Under the pieces are notes generated by a model. It made no database searches and was not told the origin of the DNA. It saw only the letters and a program-made list of their open reading frames with translations. The position numbers and the translations under genes were made by a program. From positions 30,626 to 38,968 of the forward strand of contig DCTP01000057.1 in NCBI GenBank assembly GCA_002329625.1: a stretch of DNA of 8,343 nucleotides, written 5' to 3'. Below are positions 6,402 through 8,343 of the stretch, piece after piece (position 1 is the first letter of the stretch; the number at the start of each line of letters is the position of its first letter). This DNA is from Leptolinea sp. UBA1437 (GTDB taxonomy: Bacteria > Chloroflexota > Anaerolineae > Anaerolineales > Anaerolineaceae).

Positions 6402-7529
6402 TTACACGATTTCTTCTCTTTTTTCTTGTCGGGTCGCGACGCTTTCAACCAGCCCGATCGCAATTGTTAAGGCAAGTGTCGATGATCCTCCGTAGCTTAT
6501 AAAAGGTAATGTTAATCCGGTTACGGGAAGGACTTGAAGATTTACGCCGATATTCACCGCCATTTGGAAAAAAATCAATGTGGCAACACCATAGCAAATC
6601 AATGATCCAAATAGATCCGGTGCCAATCTTGCCGCCCGTAAACAGCGCAAGACAACAAAAACCAGCAAGAATATTACGATAATTGTACCGATAAAACCGA
6701 ATTCCTCACCCAATACCGAAAAAATAAAGTCCGTATGACGAACCTTCAGAAACCGTAACTGAACCTGTGTACCATTGCCGTAACCTTGGCCGAATAATTT
6801 TCCGGATCCTAACGAAATAACCGCTTGGTCTACATTATATTTATCACCGTATCTGGCGTTTTCATCCGGATTAAAGAAATTTCTCAGCCGGTTTAATTGA
6901 TATTCCTGAATAAACGGAATCGTATCCGGCGAAACCAAAATCCAGATGGTTATCCCGATCAACAAGATCACTCCGACGGTTCCGAGGATGATAAGGTATT
7001 TCGTCGGAATTTTACTCACCCACAACATTGAGAACCAAATTACCATCATCACGATAGAGGTACTCATATTTGGTTGCAGCAAAATGAAAAAAACTATTCC
7101 GAAAGTTAAAGCAAAGCTTTTTAGAATCCATCGCATATCGTGTTTCGAATTAGCATGATCTGAAAAATATTTAGCCAAGCGAATAATGAGAATTGTTTTG
7201 GCAAATTCAGAGGGTTGTAATGAGAAGGGTCCTATCTGTAGCCATCTGGCCGATCCAAAAGTAGCCTGCCCGAATAAATTCAAAGTTAACAACACCAAGA
7301 TAATCCCAAAATACAACAAATTAGCCAGTGATTCAAGATAGTGATAATCGATCAAAGTCAAAATCATGATAAGGACAAATCCCAAACATACATAAATGAT
7401 CTGACTGTTTACACTAACCTCAAGGTTACCCGCTAAGGCAGATTGAATCATCACAATACCGAAAACGCAAAGGATGACAATATCCCCGAAAAGCCAAAAG
7501 TCAAAACTACGCCAAAACTCTTTTCTCAT
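6402..7529 (-). CDS. rodA: SEDS-family peptidoglycan glycosyltransferase RodA
   Basis: A 375-aa polytopic membrane protein with about ten helices. It polymerises lipid II into glycan strands during lateral wall growth, in partnership with a class B PBP. Family landmarks in order: GSARWLQIGPFSLQPSEFAK (92-111, with E108), YQLNRLRNFFNPDENARYGD (210-229), YNVDQAVISLGSGKLFGQGY (231-250), HTDFIFSVLGEEFGFIG (265-281) holding the essential Asp (D267), and PVTGLTLPFISYGGSS (335-350). The motif usually written Q-P-D-x-G-T reads QPNMST (152-157), with Asn for Asp. FtsW is the alternative, but the gene immediately upstream is a PBP2-like transpeptidase, which fits the RodA-PBP2 pairing. The start is taken at the first Met, 47 bases after the PBP gene; the ribosome site is weak (AAGAACGA). 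Confidence 0.93.
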   Translation of the reverse strand: MRKEFWRSFDFWLFGDIVILCVFGIVMIQSALAGNLEVSVNSQIIYVCLGFVLIMILTLIDYHYLESLANLLYFGIILVLLTLNLFGQATFGSARWLQIGPFSLQPSEFAKTILIIRLAKYFSDHANSKHDMRWILKSFALTFGIVFFILLQPNMSTSIVMMVIWFSMLWVSKIPTKYLIILGTVGVILLIGITIWILVSPDTIPFIQEYQLNRLRNFFNPDENARYGDKYNVDQAVISLGSGKLFGQGYGNGTQVQLRFLKVRHTDFIFSVLGEEFGFIGTIIVIFLLVFVVLRCLRAARLAPDLFGSLICYGVATLIFFQMAVNIGVNLQVLPVTGLTLPFISYGGSSTLALTIAIGLVESVATRQEKREEIV

Positions 7530-7576
7530 TCGTTCTTAATCTTTTTCAAACCTTATCTTTTTTATACGCATAAATC

Positions 7577-8343
7577 TTATTGAATCAAAGAACCCGACGT
7601 TTCGCCGGCCCGCTCGGCATCATATTCTTTCAAAAGAAAATAGTTATCCAAAATTCTTCGTACCGGATATCCTGCCATATAAGCGCCCTCTTTTCCGTTA
7701 TAAACAAATACAAGTATCGCTATTTCCGGGTTGTCATAGGGTGCATAAGCTACCGTCCAAGCGTGCGAAGGCCAGTTTCCGAATTTGCATGCATCCTTCG
7801 CCATCGCAATATCATCGCAGTATTCAGCGGTTCCGGTCTTAGCTGAAGATTGATGTGTATCACCGGCAAAAGCTTCGCTGGCGGTTCCTCCCGGTTGGGT
7901 CACTAATCGCAATCCTTGCCGGGTTAAATCAATTACTGTCGGATCAACCGTTTTATATTTCCCGGTCTCCTCTCCGTTTTCATCATAAACCATAATTTTT
8001 GGGTCTTTTGTGATATCCCATAACATTTTCGGAGTGAAAGGAAGAACAACATTTCCGCGATCATCCAAAACTTCTTTAATAATTGTGGGCTTAATATGAA
8101 TTCCTTTATTAGCGACGGTAACAAACGAACCGAGAACCTGCAAAGGAGAAGCGCTGATATAACCTTGCCCCATAGAAGCCAAATAAGTATCACCTGTCGC
8201 CCAAGATTCCCCTTTATTCACCCTTTTCCAGGTTCTGGTCGGAATCATACCGGTCTCTTCTCCAGTTAATTCAATTCCGGAAATTTCTCCATATCCCAAT
8301 GCATGAGCATATTGTCCGAGTCGGTCGATTCCTAATCCTTCGG
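7577..8343 (-). CDS. mrdA: Penicillin-binding protein 2 (class B transpeptidase), C-terminal part, cut by right edge
   Basis: The C-terminal 254 residues of a class B PBP, which cross-links peptidoglycan in the elongasome and is membrane anchored with its domain outside the cell. The frame stays open to the right edge. The residues nearest the edge, EGLGIDRLGQYAHALGYGE, are conserved PBP2 sequence, so a TTG at 8299 is not the start. Next come GIELTGEETGMIPT, the substrate-region motif MGQGYISASPLQVL, and KTGT (codons near 7840-7829), the third active-site motif. AWTVAYAPYDNPEIAILV and the closing helix complete the transpeptidase fold. The S-x-x-K nucleophile and S-x-N motifs lie outside the window. 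Two Cys flank a short insertion after KTGT (CDDIAMAKDAC); since this part is extracytoplasmic they could form a disulfide. RodA, its usual partner, starts 47 bases downstream. Confidence 0.92.
   Translation of the reverse strand, partial: EGLGIDRLGQYAHALGYGEISGIELTGEETGMIPTRTWKRVNKGESWATGDTYLASMGQGYISASPLQVLGSFVTVANKGIHIKPTIIKEVLDDRGNVVLPFTPKMLWDITKDPKIMVYDENGEETGKYKTVDPTVIDLTRQGLRLVTQPGGTASEAFAGDTHQSSAKTGTAEYCDDIAMAKDACKFGNWPSHAWTVAYAPYDNPEIAILVFVYNGKEGAYMAGYPVRRILDNYFLLKEYDAERAGETSGSLIQ

Noticed and set aside
7577..8299. Complete 240-aa PBP starting at TTG 8299
   Set aside because: The frame remains open upstream to the window edge and encodes conserved PBP2 residues (LGIDRL...YA), so the gene is truncated by the window and does not start there.
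1..8343. CRISPR array, insertion sequence, tRNA or toxin-antitoxin pair
   Set aside because: No regularly spaced repeats, transposase-like frames, terminal inverted repeats, cloverleaf-like segments or small paired genes were seen; nearly all bases are accounted for by the listed genes.

Overview
The window looks like chromosomal DNA from an AT-rich Anaerolineae-type member of the Chloroflexota. This rests on a lipoprotein with a Thr/Pro-rich 'TPTITx' spacer typical of that group, fermentative-type genes (an iron-type alcohol dehydrogenase), a rod-type cell-wall pair and low GC. No marker gene is present that would prove the assignment. There are no mobile elements, CRISPR arrays, tRNAs or rRNAs, and no gene-free stretch exceeds about 160 bases.

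Layout. On the + strand, the left edge holds the last 48 codons of rsfS (ribosomal silencing factor). After an AT-rich gap comes an Rrf2-family regulator with a strong ribosome binding site and no cysteines. A bidirectional hairpin terminator at about 784-838 then closes both this gene and everything arriving from the right. All remaining genes lie on the - strand and read right to left: a PBP2-type transpeptidase (truncated by the right edge), rodA, gltX, an iron-containing alcohol dehydrogenase, a pteridine-reductase-like SDR, a nine-helix UbiA-like membrane protein, and a lipoprotein with a polysaccharide-deacetylase-like fold. Gaps are 47, 56, 24, -8 (overlap), 0 and 81 bases, so this is probably one long operon or two nested transcription units, with tight translational coupling in the ADH-SDR-UbiA-like segment.

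How the genes fit. PBP2 and RodA form the elongasome transpeptidase/glycosyltransferase pair that builds lateral cell wall, and gltX supplies Glu-tRNA. The four downstream genes are less ordinary. Two soluble NAD(P)-type oxidoreductases precede two envelope proteins that keep the layout of known enzyme families but have lost the residues those families need. The UbiA-like protein lacks nearly all Asp-motif acids, and the deacetylase-like lipoprotein lacks the metal-binding Asp and both His. Two consecutive intact apparent pseudoenzymes at the end of a cell-wall operon are the most interesting observation here. A binding, scaffold or altered-chemistry role in the envelope is inference.
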